DNA of 7,433 bases from Verrucomicrobiales bacterium (GTDB lineage: Bacteria > Verrucomicrobiota > Verrucomicrobiia > Limisphaerales > SXQI01). The stretch lies in NCBI GenBank assembly GCA_028293365.1, contig JAQGOX010000286.1:1-7433 (forward strand), read 5' to 3'. Positions 1-6,789 of the stretch are shown here, piece by piece. The position numbers and the translations under genes were made by a program. The notes below the pieces were generated by a model. It had not been told where the DNA came from and did no database searches. It worked only from the letters and a program-made list of their open reading frames with translations. Within the stretch, counting starts at the first letter, position 1, and each line of letters begins with the position of its first letter.

Positions 1-853
1 GACCGCAGAAATACCCACTAAACTTGGTCGAATCGCCGAAATTGCGCTGGAGATTTTGAGCGAAAGGATAGGAGGGTGATCCCAGGATGCTGTTTGCTCC
101 CTGCGTGTCGAAAGGAAATTGAGCGATCCGGATTGGTTTGTGGCCAAACGCAAAAATGTGCCGCACCTTCGGATTTGCTTCAGCACGCTTTAGATCTTCC
201 GCGATCCAATTATATGCAATCCATCCTTTCGGAGGATTTTCAGCATTACTAAGGGTGTCTGTATCGATGACAATAAAATGGTTGCCGAATTTATCATCGA
301 ATGAATAAGTCAATCGACTGTTGTCGCGAAAGAGTAGATCCGCGTTGGGGGGAGCTGAAATCGGGCCATTCCCACCGAATTGGTCAAACCCATTCTTTTT
401 CAACGATTCAATCCAAATCGGATCCGCGTTCGGCTCAGGAATTTCCACCAGCTTTCCATTCCGATTCACAATTCTCAGCAGTTCATGATTTCCCGGGATC
501 AGGACCAGGGGCACGTTAAGACCACATTCGCGAGCCATCTGATGGTATTGCTTCATCCATGCGTCAAGCTGGAGTCGAAGTGTGGCACCTTCATCGTCTT
601 TCCCGTTCTCAACCAAATCTCCACAAAAGAAAATATACGAAGGCTTTGGGTTCAGCGCCGCAATATCTTTCACTGACTGGCGAAGCTGGGCCAGGTCGTC
701 GGCAATGCAGTCGCCTATAACCACGAAAGAGTTCGCCTGCTCACGAGTGTTCGAAGCTTTCGGCCCGGTCTGACAACCGAGGCCAAAAAGAACAAAAACC
801 GAAAGAATTAATAATCGAAGGTTATTTACCATCTGTTGATTCTTGTCCGTCAT
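1..853 (-). CDS. Metallophosphoesterase, lipoprotein-like, 3' end cut by window start
   Basis: The reverse frame from 853 to the window edge is open for 284 codons and has no stop, so the C-terminus is missing. Residues 10-27 form a basic-then-hydrophobic signal segment ending in FGLGC. Cys27 could be a lipidated cysteine, although Gly at -3 makes the lipobox imperfect. The mature part shows calcineurin-like metallophosphoesterase blocks: VVIGDC at about 44-49, FFCGDLVENG at about 75-84, PGNHE at 120-124 and FAFGHKP at about 234-240. In this family these residues bind a two-metal centre that hydrolyses phosphate esters; the substrate is unknown. The first block has GDC rather than the common DxH, and the last has GHKP rather than GHxH, so metal binding may differ from the textbook form. 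The start at ATG 853 is preceded by GGGA. A second ATG at 832 gives a tighter signal peptide and is equally plausible. It is transcribed divergently from the ABC exporter across a 150-base gap. A role in the metabolite pathway is not evident. Confidence 0.85.
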   Translation of the reverse strand, partial: MTDKNQQMVNNLRLLILSVFVLFGLGCQTGPKASNTREQANSFVVIGDCIADDLAQLRQSVKDIAALNPKPSYIFFCGDLVENGKDDEGATLRLQLDAWMKQYHQMARECGLNVPLVLIPGNHELLRIVNRNGKLVEIPEPNADPIWIESLKKNGFDQFGGNGPISAPPNADLLFRDNSRLTYSFDDKFGNHFIVIDTDTLSNAENPPKGWIAYNWIAEDLKRAEANPKVRHIFAFGHKPIRIAQFPFDTQGANSILGSPSYPFAQNLQRNFGDSTKFSGYFCG

Positions 854-902
854 ATCCCGAAAAAAACTGTATGAGAATCGATGAGCGAACAAAACAAATA
901 TT

Positions 903-931
903 TTGTCAGAAGAGCCCGGATAGCATAGAAA
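903..931 (+). promoter_or_regulatory. Possible sigma70-type promoter for the ABC exporter
   Basis: TTGTCA at 903-908 matches five of six bases of the -35 consensus. After a 17-base spacer, TAGAAA at 926-931 matches four of six bases of the -10. It sits in the 150-base gap between divergent genes and would give a leader of about 65 bases before the ATG at 1004. This is inference from consensus only; such matches arise by chance. Confidence 0.25.
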
Positions 932-983
932 CGTGCGCCTGAACACGCCTTCTACAAACCATAGTCAGAAAGAAAACGAGGCT

Positions 984-1013
984 ATGAAACAGGCGGAAGC
1001 CGCATGGAACTAA
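984..1013 (+). other. Possible 9-codon leader ORF overlapping the exporter start
   Basis: ATG at 984 opens a frame of nine codons (MKQAEAAWN) ending in TAA at 1011-1013, seven bases past the exporter ATG. GAGG lies at 978-981, only two bases before the ATG, which is closer than ideal. An overlapping leader could couple translation to the exporter, but short frames like this are common by chance. Confidence 0.15.
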
Positions 1014-2632
1014 TCAAATTCGTCAAAGGTGAATCACCGAAGGCACTTCAGGTGATCATTCTTATGTCATGCGCCGCCGGTATTTCGAATAGCGCCCTGG
1101 TAGCCTTGATCAACGCGGGCGCCGCCGCCGCGAACAACCGGACCACCGCGACCCGGGATTTTTTCCTATTTCTTTTGGCTCTTGGTGTCATGGCCTACAC
1201 GAATGTGACTGCGGCCACCCGAGGTCGTTTGCTCATGGAATCGTCGGTGAGCAAGTTGCGCACCCGCATTTTTGATAAAATCCGCCGCTCGGACCTTGGT
1301 GTCGTGGAATCGCTGAAGCACAACGAGGTAATCGCCAAGATGTCGAAGAACGTTGGCCAGGTCCTGAATGCGACTGATATCCTGGTTGCGTCATCGCAAT
1401 CAACGCTAATGATGCTGGCATGTTCATTTTATTTGGCCGCCATTTCAGTGCCGGCGTTTCTGATTGTAATGATCGGGGTCGGAGCCCTCGGATACGTTCG
1501 TTATGTCAGGGATAAAACGCAACACGCGCGATTTGAGGGGCTTATCAATCAGGAGGGACGCCAGGCAGCGTTTATCGCGCACCTGATGGAAGGCTTCAAA
1601 GAAACCAAAATCAACGATGCGAAAAGCCGTGCGCTTTTTGAAGCGTACACTCAGATCGTGGATGAAACCCGCGAACTCGGAATCCAGGCGGGTCGAAGAA
1701 ACATCGTAAATGGTTTTTATCTCCAAATTGGCGTCTATTTAATTTTGCTGGTTACGGTCTTCATCATGCCGCGTTATCTGGAAACGTTTGGCGAGGAGAT
1801 CATGGCGATCACCTCCGTAGTTCTCTTCCTAGTAGGCACCTTTATGGCAATGGTTCAAACGATTCCAATTTTCATGCGAACTAATGCCGCATTGCGGGAC
1901 CTCTACCGGCTGGAAGAGCAACTGGATCAATCGACCGAAAAAACGCCCGCTCCGGCCCCGAAGCTGAGAAAGACGCTGGCTGAATTCAAGGAGATCGAAC
2001 TGAGGGATATCTTTTTCAGCTATGAACAGGAAGCCGGAGACGCAGGATTCACCGTCGGCCCTATTGACATGGTGATTCCGCGCGGCGAATTGCTTTTTAT
2101 TGTGGGTGGAAATGGAAGCGGAAAATCGACTTTTCTTAAGCTGTTGACCGGATTGTACCATCCAAAATCGGGACGAATATCGGTGGACGAAAAGCTCATT
2201 GATAAAGAAAATGTTTTTTGCTATCGCGATCTCTTTTCCGTAATTTTCGGAGACTTTCATTTATTCGATCGCTTTTATGGATGTGAGGATATCGACGTGG
2301 AACGGGTGGAGGAACTCATCCGCACGATGAAATTGGAGGACAAGGTCGAATTTAAAGACGGCCGTTTCTCCACTTTGAATCTCTCGACCGGCCAAAGAAA
2401 ACGGCTCGCATTGATCGCGGCGCTGGTCGAAGACAAAGAGATTTATGTTTTCGATGAGTGGGCGGCGGACCAGGACCAGCATTTCCGTAAATATTTTTAC
2501 GAAGTATTGCTTCACAATTTGAAAAATGCGGGAAAAACAATCATCGTCGTGACTCACGATGACAGCTACTTCCAAACCGCGGACCGCGTGATCAAATTCG
2601 AATACGGCAAGATTTTAAGAGCCAGGACGTGA
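1004..2632 (+). CDS. PvdE/SyrD-type cyclic-peptide ABC exporter (fused membrane and ATPase domains)
   Basis: This 542-residue half-transporter has about six hydrophobic segments (roughly 15-42, 52-70, 131-150, 151-168, 237-257, 268-290) followed by a C-terminal ATPase. Walker A is GGNGSGKST (368-376), the signature is LSTGQRKRLAL (460-470), Walker B is IYVFDE (480-485) with catalytic Glu485, and the H-loop is VTHDD with His518. The DEWAADQD run after Walker B and the FGDFHLFDR block near 415-423 are typical of the PvdE/SyrD cyclic-peptide exporter family. Members work as homodimers in the inner membrane and export siderophore precursors, lipopeptides and similar products; length agrees with the family. 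GGAAG at 995-999, four bases before the ATG, supports this start. It converges on the kinase-like gene with 39 bases between stops. The likely cargo is the metabolite made by the neighbouring locus or a relative of it; this is inferred from position. A general lipid or peptide exporter is the alternative. Confidence 0.9.
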   Translation: MELIKFVKGESPKALQVIILMSCAAGISNSALVALINAGAAAANNRTTATRDFFLFLLALGVMAYTNVTAATRGRLLMESSVSKLRTRIFDKIRRSDLGVVESLKHNEVIAKMSKNVGQVLNATDILVASSQSTLMMLACSFYLAAISVPAFLIVMIGVGALGYVRYVRDKTQHARFEGLINQEGRQAAFIAHLMEGFKETKINDAKSRALFEAYTQIVDETRELGIQAGRRNIVNGFYLQIGVYLILLVTVFIMPRYLETFGEEIMAITSVVLFLVGTFMAMVQTIPIFMRTNAALRDLYRLEEQLDQSTEKTPAPAPKLRKTLAEFKEIELRDIFFSYEQEAGDAGFTVGPIDMVIPRGELLFIVGGNGSGKSTFLKLLTGLYHPKSGRISVDEKLIDKENVFCYRDLFSVIFGDFHLFDRFYGCEDIDVERVEELIRTMKLEDKVEFKDGRFSTLNLSTGQRKRLALIAALVEDKEIYVFDEWAADQDQHFRKYFYEVLLHNLKNAGKTIIVVTHDDSYFQTADRVIKFEYGKILRART

Positions 2633-2634
2633 GG

Positions 2635-2657
2635 CCAAAAACCCGGCGGTTTGGTTT
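2635..2657. terminator. Weak hairpin between convergent genes, possible bidirectional terminator
   Basis: AAACC (2639-2643) and GGTTT (2648-2652) pair around a four-base CGGC loop. CC at 2635-2636 can pair with GG at 2653-2654 across a two-base bulge. A TTT follows on the plus strand, and the minus-strand reading of the stem ends in TTTTT. It lies in the 39-base gap between two converging stop codons, where a shared terminator is expected. The stem is short, so the call is tentative. Confidence 0.3.
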
Positions 2658-2671
2658 GCGGGAGATTCGCT

Positions 2672-3787
2672 CTATAGGGGCAATGCGGCGACTGTTTTCC
2701 GCAACCAATCCACCGCACCACCATCCGAAGCCGCATTTCCAGGCCAATGAAAGAGGGCATCCCAAAACGAGTCCTTACCTTTCCAGTGCCTGGAAACGAT
2801 TGCGACGTCATAGTCAGCAAAGATTTGAGTATGAAAAATGATCAAGTTGATAATGCCGAGGCGATAGTCGTTCCATAGATCCTCGAGGGAATAATTTGTG
2901 ACTCCGCCAGCGAGCAGTCCGCGATAATACAGGTCAACGAATCGTTCCTCATGGGCGCGCCGCTGATCGGGTAGCAAGCCGCTGACGATAATCCGCGACA
3001 AATCGATTGCCCCCGAATCGACCGAAACACTCTGCCAATCGATCACATAAAAAGACTCTTTGACGGAATCTGGAAACAGAATTTGTCCGCGATGAAAGGA
3101 CCCGTGGCACATCGTCAATGGCCTTCGCCGAGCGTATTCGGCCAAAGTATTTGCGTGGGCCAGCCAGAGTTCCACAATAGCAAAGGAAATCTCCCCGAAA
3201 TCGGCGCGAAACTTTTCACCGACCTTCTGAAAAGCTCGCTTCACTTTTTGAATGCGGAGTTCCAATAGGTCGGGGGCATTCTCACTTTCGACCCCCTCCA
3301 GATCCTTTTTCCGTTCCCACCACTTCGCATGAAATGCAGAAAGGTATCGAATGGCCAGTTCGACATCCGCTGGGCTGCCATCGTGCATGTCGCGCATATG
3401 CGAGTGCTCGATGTATTCGAGCAACAGGAAACACCGGTTCTCCTTTGCGTCATGGCTCGCAGCATAACATTGCGGTGTCGGAATGCCGGGATCGGAACCG
3501 AAACGTGCATAGAACTCGATTTCTCTTTCGTATAAACGGTAGTCCCTGAGAGCCTGACGCACCATTTCGACATCGGAAGAGAACTTCGCAATGGCTTTTT
3601 CGGGAGCCCGTTCCGCGGAATGATCGTACGTGAACCTCAGCACGTAAACCAGCGAAGTCCCCCCCTGCCCCGACAACGGAGTGGCGTCGAAAGTCGTTAT
3701 GCGCGCCGCCCCAAGCCAACCTTTCTCGAAGAAGAGTTCGTTCAACCACTCAACCGTTAGTTCCGCGAGGCGATAGGGGAAGCTCAT
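2672..3787 (-). CDS. CHK/ecdysteroid-kinase-like phosphotransferase with altered catalytic loop
   Basis: The 371-residue protein has the aminoglycoside-phosphotransferase/CHK kinase fold. A glycine-rich turn SGQGGTS lies at 39-45, the nucleotide-binding lysine is probably Lys68 in AIAKF, and a conserved-type Glu lies at 88 or 91. FHAKWW at 152-157 is typical of the EcKinase-like branch, and the metal-binding block VIDWQ has Asp250, followed by DLSRII at 262-267. Family members phosphorylate a hydroxyl on a small molecule using ATP. The catalytic loop is unusual. Where the family has HGDxxxxN, this protein reads HGSFHRGQ (228-235), so the catalytic Asp is Ser230 and the metal-binding Asn is Gln235. 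Each codon differs from the expected one by at least two bases, so a single base-call error does not explain it. It may be inactive, use another base, or only bind its ligand. It is last in the pksG operon, 15 bases after the ECH2 stop with no clear ribosome site. A tailoring or self-protection role is a guess. Confidence 0.8.
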   Translation of the reverse strand: MSFPYRLAELTVEWLNELFFEKGWLGAARITTFDATPLSGQGGTSLVYVLRFTYDHSAERAPEKAIAKFSSDVEMVRQALRDYRLYEREIEFYARFGSDPGIPTPQCYAASHDAKENRCFLLLEYIEHSHMRDMHDGSPADVELAIRYLSAFHAKWWERKKDLEGVESENAPDLLELRIQKVKRAFQKVGEKFRADFGEISFAIVELWLAHANTLAEYARRRPLTMCHGSFHRGQILFPDSVKESFYVIDWQSVSVDSGAIDLSRIIVSGLLPDQRRAHEERFVDLYYRGLLAGGVTNYSLEDLWNDYRLGIINLIIFHTQIFADYDVAIVSRHWKGKDSFWDALFHWPGNAASDGGAVDWLRKTVAALPL

Positions 3788-3802
3788 CAGTAATCGTTCG
3801 TT

Positions 3803-4555
3803 CTACGCTGTATTGCGAAACCGCGCCTCAATATTTTCTTTAACTGCATGCAAATGGAATGTCTTGTCATGCATCGCCTGCTCTTTTTTTACAATAATTG
3901 GTAGAGTTTCCCGTATGGGATCGACCAGCAGATTCTTTAGCGCCACCAATGAAATCCTCGGTTTCTCAGCGAGAGATCGCGCCATTTCGATCGCATGAGG
4001 CAGGACTTCGCTGCGTGGCAACACTGGAAAAGAAACCCCTCGCTGTTTCAACTCCTCCCCTCTGTATGTGCGGGCGAGGAAAAGCATTTCCTCCGCCAGA
4101 ACTAATCCGAGTTTCTTCGGAACGATAGAGGTGGCGCCCATACCGGGGGTGAACCCATAATTCATGAAATTCGTGGTGTAAACGCTCTCCCGGCTCAGCA
4201 CGATCAGATCAGCGAATAAACCCATAACCAGGCCACCGCCGATCCCGTGGCCTTGCATCGCTGCGATGACCGGGACCGGGCAGTCCAGAGCAAGGCTATA
4301 AATATTCGTATCGGTAAAACTCCCCTTTCCTTCATGAAGAGACAACAATCCCTCCCGTGTTCCACCTGTTGCGAAGTAAGAGTCATATCCGGTCAGGACC
4401 ACCGCTTTGCATGCTTCATTCGCGCCGATTTTTCCAAATGTCTCAAGCAGGCCTAATGTCAGTCCCTCAGAAAATGCATTGCCACTCGCTCGGTCCTGCA
4501 TCTTGACGAGCAGAATTCCAGGTTCGATTTCCGTTAGTTCAACGACTGGTTCCAT
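3803..4555 (-). CDS. pksI: Polyketide enoyl-CoA hydratase/isomerase ECH2, decarboxylase of beta-branching (PksI family)
   Basis: This 250-residue crotonase-fold enzyme matches B. subtilis PksI (about 249 residues, recalled from memory) along its whole length. Shared blocks are KMQDR (18-22), NAFS (26-29), LTGYDSYFATGGT (54-66), YSLALDCPVPVIAAMQGHGIGGG (86-108), MGLFAD (111-116), NFMNYGFTPGMGAT (129-142) and MHDKTFH (228-234). In known pathways ECH2 decarboxylates the ACP-bound 3-methylglutaconyl intermediate, setting the beta-methyl branch and the double-bond position. The second Gly block forms the oxyanion hole. His229 aligns with the PksI histidine reported as important (His230). The other reported residue, Lys80 in PksI, aligns with Ser79 here, with a lysine two positions earlier (Lys77). 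The start ATG shares one base with the ECH1 stop (TAATG), so translation is probably coupled. A fatty-acid hydratase is unlikely given the specific family blocks and neighbours. Confidence 0.93.
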   Translation of the reverse strand: MEPVVELTEIEPGILLVKMQDRASGNAFSEGLTLGLLETFGKIGANEACKAVVLTGYDSYFATGGTREGLLSLHEGKGSFTDTNIYSLALDCPVPVIAAMQGHGIGGGLVMGLFADLIVLSRESVYTTNFMNYGFTPGMGATSIVPKKLGLVLAEEMLFLARTYRGEELKQRGVSFPVLPRSEVLPHAIEMARSLAEKPRISLVALKNLLVDPIRETLPIIVKKEQAMHDKTFHLHAVKENIEARFRNTA

Positions 4556-5334
4556 TAAATCGCGGGGGTTTCCCAGGGAAACAAACCCGTCTCCACGTAT
4601 CGCGAGATCATTTCGATGTTTCTTCGGTCCATAAAAACATCCCGATTTCCTGCAAGCGCCTTTGCTTTCGAACGGGCCAGGATGTCATCCAACGAATGAA
4701 AATACTTTTTGTATTTCTCAATACCGCTTCGGGATAACCGTCTCAGACGGAGCAAATGTTTTCGAAGCAGGTCTTTACTATTAACATCAAATGCGTCCAC
4801 GAGCCCCCATTGATGCGCTTGATCCACTGAAATCGGCTGCGTCATTAAGGTCATATAATGCGCTTTTTGAAAGCCAATCCGACGGATCAAAAAAGGAAGC
4901 ACACAAGCGGGATACAGACCGAAGAGCAATTCCGACAAGCTGAATACAGCGGTTTTGTCCGCCAGCACAATGTCACACGCGGCCACAAAGCCAATTCCGC
5001 CAGCATTGGCCTGACCGCGCACATGCGCTACGGATACGAAGGGTCCGGTTGCCAAATCGGTCCATAACTCGTAGAGCGGCCCGGGGTTTTGTTCACCTTG
5101 AATCCCCTGAGAAACGGACTGATGAACTTCTTTGAAATCAGCTCCAAAACAGAAAACTTCCGCCGAACCTTCCAGAACCAGGATTTTGGTGGACTCATCG
5201 AATCGGGCCAACACCTGATGGCACTCCTCAATCATCAGATCATTGATCGTATTCCTGGATTCAGGTCGATGAAATCGAATCGTGCACACGGGCGGCTCGA
5301 ATTCGACCACGATGGTTTGGAATACATCACTCAT
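4555..5334 (-). CDS. pksH: Polyketide enoyl-CoA hydratase ECH1, dehydratase of beta-branching (PksH family)
   Basis: This 259-residue crotonase-fold protein closely follows B. subtilis PksH (recalled). Shared blocks are FHRPE (21-25), NTIND (28-32), EVFCFGADF (59-67), HVRG (104-107), NAGGIGFV (110-117), SLSELLFGLYPACVLPFLIRR (132-152), KAHYMTLMT (157-165), LLRKHLLRLRRL, and RYVETG near the C-terminus. In known cassettes ECH1 dehydrates the HMG-like intermediate on the acceptor ACP to a glutaconyl thioester for ECH2. The oxyanion-hole backbone is expected at the GAD and GGIG blocks. I chose ATG 5334 because it overlaps the pksG stop as ATGA and matches the family N-terminus (SDVFQTI). A GTG at 5343 would add three residues. 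It ends one base inside the ECH2 start. No frameshift or missing block is seen. Confidence 0.94.
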   Translation of the reverse strand: MSDVFQTIVVEFEPPVCTIRFHRPESRNTINDLMIEECHQVLARFDESTKILVLEGSAEVFCFGADFKEVHQSVSQGIQGEQNPGPLYELWTDLATGPFVSVAHVRGQANAGGIGFVAACDIVLADKTAVFSLSELLFGLYPACVLPFLIRRIGFQKAHYMTLMTQPISVDQAHQWGLVDAFDVNSKDLLRKHLLRLRRLSRSGIEKYKKYFHSLDDILARSKAKALAGNRDVFMDRRNIEMISRYVETGLFPWETPAI

Positions 5335-6599
5335 GTCACCCACTCATACTCCCGATGGTAATCTTTGATCTGCCGCAAGAACAGGCGCGTGGTTCCCTTT
5401 GGCACGATCCTGGCCTCTGGCACGAGACTCGTATCGAGAACCGTGTCGCGAGTTCCGAAACGAACGGCGCCAGCACCGCGCAGAATCGACTCGTATTGCT
5501 CCATGTTTAGTTCGTGGCGTTCGTCCAATTGTCGTCCAATTCCGAACTGCCGCAAACGGCGTTGTCCATCCGATGTAACTACGCCGCTAAAAAACTCAGA
5601 ACAACATCCCGAGCCATAGGAGAAAATGCCAATGCGCTGTGCGGGGGAATATTCTCCGTGATCGATGGTGCTTGCCAGTGACAATGCTGTCGAAGCTCCC
5701 ATTATATTCCCCACCCGCCGGCAATAATTCATTCCGGGAGTAACTCGACGTTCAAAGTCGGCGCCGATTTCGTCAAGTTTGGCCTTGGTCATCTTACGCA
5801 TCATCATCCGGTGCGCTCCCTTGATCATGCCACCGAAAGGAGTATGAAATGCGAGATATCCGAAGCTAGTGGCGTAATCAACTCCCGAAACTCTTTTTTG
5901 GTACTCCAAATACGCGTGTTCCAGACAATCGAGATACGACAGCAAAGATAGGTCAGCATCACCAGCATCTCCATCTGGAAACGGCCTGCAGGCATCCATT
6001 ACTTCGTAACCATAGTAACCATTGGCACCCACATCCACTTCCATGATGTAGGGGGTCTCGCTAATCAACATCGCCACGGCGCCAGAACCGCCGCTGGGTT
6101 CGGTGAAAGCCCAATCTCCTTTTAACGTATGCTGATTTTCGTCAGTCAGGATATGGCGGGACAGATCGGTTGCAACAACCAAAGCTTTCGCTCCAGGAGA
6201 AGTCGCTGAAAGCACAAAATTGACCGCCATCTGGATGCCAGCCACACCGGAATAGCACGCGTTTTTCAGCTCAAATAACCGGCAGTTCCGATTCAGTTTG
6301 AGGTAATCGTGAATGTAAGTGCTGAGTGATTTTCCAAAATCAAGGCCAGACTCGGTGCAGACCACCAGCATTTCGATTCGATCTTTTTCTGAGACAGATA
6401 ACGCGTCGACCAGTGGTTTTGACGCGTTGACGCCGAAGCTGACTGCATCTTCGTAGGGTAAAGCAACCGTCTTTTCCTTCATCAAAAGATTCTCAAAGCG
6501 AACCGAATCGAGACTGCGATATTTGGCCAGTTTAGCTACATCGAGGAAAGCGGTGCCGCCGAAAGCGTGCATCGCTTCGATGCCGACATGTGTAATCAT
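5331..6599 (-). CDS. pksG: Polyketide hydroxymethylglutaryl-ACP synthase, beta-branching HMGS (PksG family)
   Basis: The 422-residue thiolase-fold protein matches PksG/HMGS of trans-AT polyketide pathways from end to end; the family is about 420 residues. Characteristic blocks are VGIEAMHAFGGTAFLD (5-20), ARF/VRFENLLMKEK-type (33-43), LPYED (47-51), CTESGLDFGKSLSTYIHDYL (81-100), KNACYSGVAG (112-121), GANGYYGYEVMD (191-202), SYLDCLE (221-227), FHTPFGGMIKGAH (251-263) and YGSGCCSEF. The catalytic triad is visible as Glu83, Cys115 and His252. The enzyme condenses acetyl-ACP with a beta-ketoacyl-ACP chain to form an HMG-like branch point; Cys115 carries the acetyl group and Glu83 deprotonates it. 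It acts in the cytosol at the PKS. It is the first gene of the operon. The ATG at 6599 matches the family N-terminus; AGGA is 16-19 bases upstream, too far to be a good ribosome site. A primary-metabolism HMG-CoA synthase is unlikely given the adjoining ECH1 and ECH2. Confidence 0.96.
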   Translation of the reverse strand: MITHVGIEAMHAFGGTAFLDVAKLAKYRSLDSVRFENLLMKEKTVALPYEDAVSFGVNASKPLVDALSVSEKDRIEMLVVCTESGLDFGKSLSTYIHDYLKLNRNCRLFELKNACYSGVAGIQMAVNFVLSATSPGAKALVVATDLSRHILTDENQHTLKGDWAFTEPSGGSGAVAMLISETPYIMEVDVGANGYYGYEVMDACRPFPDGDAGDADLSLLSYLDCLEHAYLEYQKRVSGVDYATSFGYLAFHTPFGGMIKGAHRMMMRKMTKAKLDEIGADFERRVTPGMNYCRRVGNIMGASTALSLASTIDHGEYSPAQRIGIFSYGSGCCSEFFSGVVTSDGQRRLRQFGIGRQLDERHELNMEQYESILRGAGAVRFGTRDTVLDTSLVPEARIVPKGTTRLFLRQIKDYHREYEWVT

Positions 6600-6624
6600 C
6601 TTAAATTGGTATTAATTCCTGATG

Positions 6625-6634
6625 CGGTGCACCG
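6625..6634. repeat. Ten-base perfect palindrome in the pksG leader
   Basis: CGGTGCACCG is a perfect palindrome 26 bases upstream of the pksG ATG, next to the AT-rich stretch 6601-6620. It could be an operator half of the leader, but a palindrome of this length is within chance for a 190-base gap. Confidence 0.25.
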
Positions 6635-6648
6635 AAATTCGCTCGCTT

Positions 6649-6665
6649 GGTTGGCCGCGCCAACC
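6649..6665. repeat. Strong inverted repeat in the pksG leader
   Basis: GGTTGGC (6649-6655) and GCCAACC (6659-6665) are a perfect seven-base inverted repeat around a three-base loop. No T-run follows in either direction, so it is not a classic intrinsic terminator. It lies 50 bases upstream of the pksG ATG. A protein-binding site, or a leader RNA hairpin, are both possible. Confidence 0.5.
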
Positions 6666-6789
6666 TCCCCCGAAATCAGGTTAAAGATGATTCACAGATA
6701 AGAACCAAATCGCAACTCGATAATACAGAACAGGCTTCGGGGACGAGCACGGTGCTTTGGATTTGGTTGTGCCCCGCACGGAGCCAGAC

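Noticed and set aside
301..773. Three overlapping plus-strand open frames of 63-98 codons
   Set aside because: They lie antisense to the metallophosphoesterase, show no domain-like sequence and overlap each other in different frames.
1829..2575. Minus-strand open frames of 104 and 143 codons
   Set aside because: They are antisense to the ATPase domain of the exporter, whose Walker and signature motifs establish the real frame.
3803..5334. Reading the two crotonase-fold genes as fatty-acid beta-oxidation hydratases
   Set aside because: Their sequence blocks are those of PksI and PksH, and they sit directly after an HMGS of the PksG type in the same order as in known polyketide clusters.
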